From positions 1 through 15,484 of the forward strand of contig SKUV01000365.1 in NCBI GenBank assembly GCA_007129775.1: a stretch of DNA of 15,484 nt, given 5' to 3'. Position numbers and translations under genes: made by a program. The stretch comes from Paracoccaceae bacterium (GTDB taxonomy: Bacteria; Pseudomonadota; Alphaproteobacteria; Rhodobacterales; Rhodobacteraceae). Position 1 is the stretch's first letter; each line of letters starts with the position of its first letter. Under the pieces are notes generated by a model. The model saw nothing but the letters and a program-made list of their open reading frames with translations, was not told where the DNA came from and ran no database searches. Below are positions 14,185-15,484 of the stretch, in pieces.

Positions 14185-15484
14185 AAACCTCGTCGGGCTG
14201 GAACACGGGCGGCATGGAGCATTTCGCCGGCGTCGCCCGGCTCACGAACCGTTCCAGCCTCGGGTGCATGTAGAAGAGCGTCACCGGCAGTGAACGGCGC
14301 TCCGAGCCATCGGCGAAACGGGCCACGGCCTCGAACAGATGCACCGAATTCTGCGGCGCCCGCATCCGGTAGCGCCCGCTGAAGCTGCTCAGCACCGGGT
14401 TGCCCACCGGGGTGATGGTGAAATCCCAGTCGCGCGCGCGCACCGGCAGGGCCACATCGTAGAAATCCGGTGCCGCCACGGCAAAGGCGCCGCCGGCGCC
14501 AGCCTCGGCCATCGCCAGTTCCCGGCGCTCGCCCACCATCAGGCTGATCAGCGCGTCGAAAGGCTCTTCCGCGGTGATCCGCGCGCCGGTGTGGTCGGTC
14601 CATTCGTAGCGCAGCGTCCCGATCGCGAGCGTGCGGAACAGAAAGGCGCCGTCGGGCCGCCACGATCCGGCATTGGCCGGATCATAGGTATCGAATTCCA
14701 GAAACGAGGCCCCCACATGCGGCGCGAGCGCCCCGAAGGACAGATCGCGAAGGAGGCTGGTCAGGCAACCCTCCGGATCGGCATGGGCGGAGCAATCGTA
14801 GAACGGACGTTCCAGCGCCGCCAGATCCACCGCCATCGCCGCCAGCGCCGTGCGCAAGTTCACATCCGTGCCCAGATCGAAGCCATCGAACCGCAGGGTT
14901 TGCGCGTCGCTCAGCGGGATCGGCCGGCCGCTGTCGTCCCTGTCGCCCCAGCGCCGTTCCGGATGGGCAAATCGGACCTCGGCCACCGGGTTTTCGACCG
15001 GGCCCCAGCCGAGGTTTTCGAGACTGAAGGTCGGGCGGAACGGAAGGCAGCCCAGATGCTCGCGCCGGCGCAGCATCGGCTTCAGATACGGATAGCTTTC
15101 CGAGAATTCGAGCGCCAGTTCGCGCAACTCCACCCGGCTGCCGTCGGTTGTGCGCATCTCGGCGCGGACGGCGGCATAGGCTTCGTCCCAGAGAACCTCC
15201 TCGTCCTGCATGTAGAACAGCCAGTCGATCGGCGCCTCGCCGTTCCACAGGTTGATGAAATCCTCGTTGTCGGGATAGATCACCGTCCCTTCGGCATCGG
15301 TCCAATGGGCATAGGGGAGCGAGTCGGACTGTTCGAAAGCGATGCGCGGATCGACGATCACCGAAAGCTCCACGCGGCCCGCCATGCCGCCCGATTGCGC
15401 GGGCAGAAGCCCGCCGAGCAGCGGGTCGGTGACGATGTCGGGCCGGTCGGAGGCGATCTTGCGCCCTGCCTCGTGCAGCACCGC
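14174..15484 (-). CDS. Unrecognised protein, C-terminal 436 residues (5' end outside window)
   Basis: The minus-strand frame is open to the right edge, so the true start is not seen; a GTG at 15481-15479 is probably internal. I do not recognise the family. The visible part is mostly soluble and mixed in composition, with many aromatic and acidic residues (for example WLFYMQDEEVLWDEAY) and a likely beta-rich region with FSLENLGWGPVENP. No transmembrane helix is evident. Cysteines occur in HLGCLPF, FYDCSAHADPEGC and AKCSMPP. The segment GWGPVENPVAEVRF resembles strand patterns of CARDB-like Ig folds, but weakly. It converges on the Memo-CapA gene with only 14 bases between stops, so it belongs to another transcription unit. 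Codon use and GC-rich third positions look like the neighbours, supporting a real gene. Confidence 0.75.
   Translation of the reverse strand, partial: AVLHEAGRKIASDRPDIVTDPLLGGLLPAQSGGMAGRVELSVIVDPRIAFEQSDSLPYAHWTDAEGTVIYPDNEDFINLWNGEAPIDWLFYMQDEEVLWDEAYAAVRAEMRTTDGSRVELRELALEFSESYPYLKPMLRRREHLGCLPFRPTFSLENLGWGPVENPVAEVRFAHPERRWGDRDDSGRPIPLSDAQTLRFDGFDLGTDVNLRTALAAMAVDLAALERPFYDCSAHADPEGCLTSLLRDLSFGALAPHVGASFLEFDTYDPANAGSWRPDGAFLFRTLAIGTLRYEWTDHTGARITAEEPFDALISLMVGERRELAMAEAGAGGAFAVAAPDFYDVALPVRARDWDFTITPVGNPVLSSFSGRYRMRAPQNSVHLFEAVARFADGSERRSLPVTLFYMHPRLERFVSRATPAKCSMPPVFQPDEVSGG

Noticed and set aside
12399..14663. A 754-residue minus-strand open frame opposite the Memo-CapA gene
   Set aside because: It is a shadow of a gene with conserved Memo and CapA motifs, and it also runs across the end of the real minus-strand gene in another frame.
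1..15484. CRISPR arrays, tRNA or rRNA genes, insertion sequences, prophage genes
   Set aside because: No regularly spaced repeats, RNA-gene signatures, transposase, integrase or phage proteins were found on either strand.

Overview
The window is GC-rich, densely coded DNA with short gaps, Shine-Dalgarno starts and many Sec signal peptides. It looks like a Gram-negative alphaproteobacterium, most likely of the Rhodobacterales. That placement is inferred from composition, protein style and the very large outer-membrane barrel protein; there is no rRNA or other taxonomic marker. No tRNA, rRNA, CRISPR array, insertion sequence, integrase or phage gene was seen.

Layout. (1) Positions 3-662 are the 3' end of a large protein with a C-terminal dockerin-like calcium-binding module; two hairpins follow it. 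(2) Positions 663-1113 are a comparatively AT-rich intergenic region holding several short perfect palindromes, probably the control region of the next genes. (3) Positions 1114-9315 hold four consecutive plus-strand genes that all encode exported proteins with DUF11-like (bacterial Ig-like repeat) domains: a 183-aa protein, a 325-aa protein, a 1695-aa outer-membrane protein with Ig-like modules and a predicted C-terminal beta-barrel, and a 446-aa protein with a duplicated novel domain plus a DUF11 module. (4) Positions 9409-14159 hold two more exported proteins: a WD40 propeller fused to a caspase-like (C14) protease, and a Memo-CapA fusion overlapping it by 4 nt. (5) Positions 14174-15484, minus strand, are the 3' part of an unrecognised protein, convergent with the CapA gene and separated from it by a small hairpin.

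How the genes may work together. The four DUF11-bearing genes look like one cell-surface unit: a giant barrel that anchors or exports, and smaller Ig-like proteins that would be its partners or substrates. Two of the smaller proteins share an identical 11-residue motif with a nearby cysteine pair. The downstream secreted caspase could process surface proteins, and the Memo-CapA fusion may act on an envelope polymer. These functional links are inference from gene order, shared domains and signal peptides; no individual step is demonstrated by the sequence.
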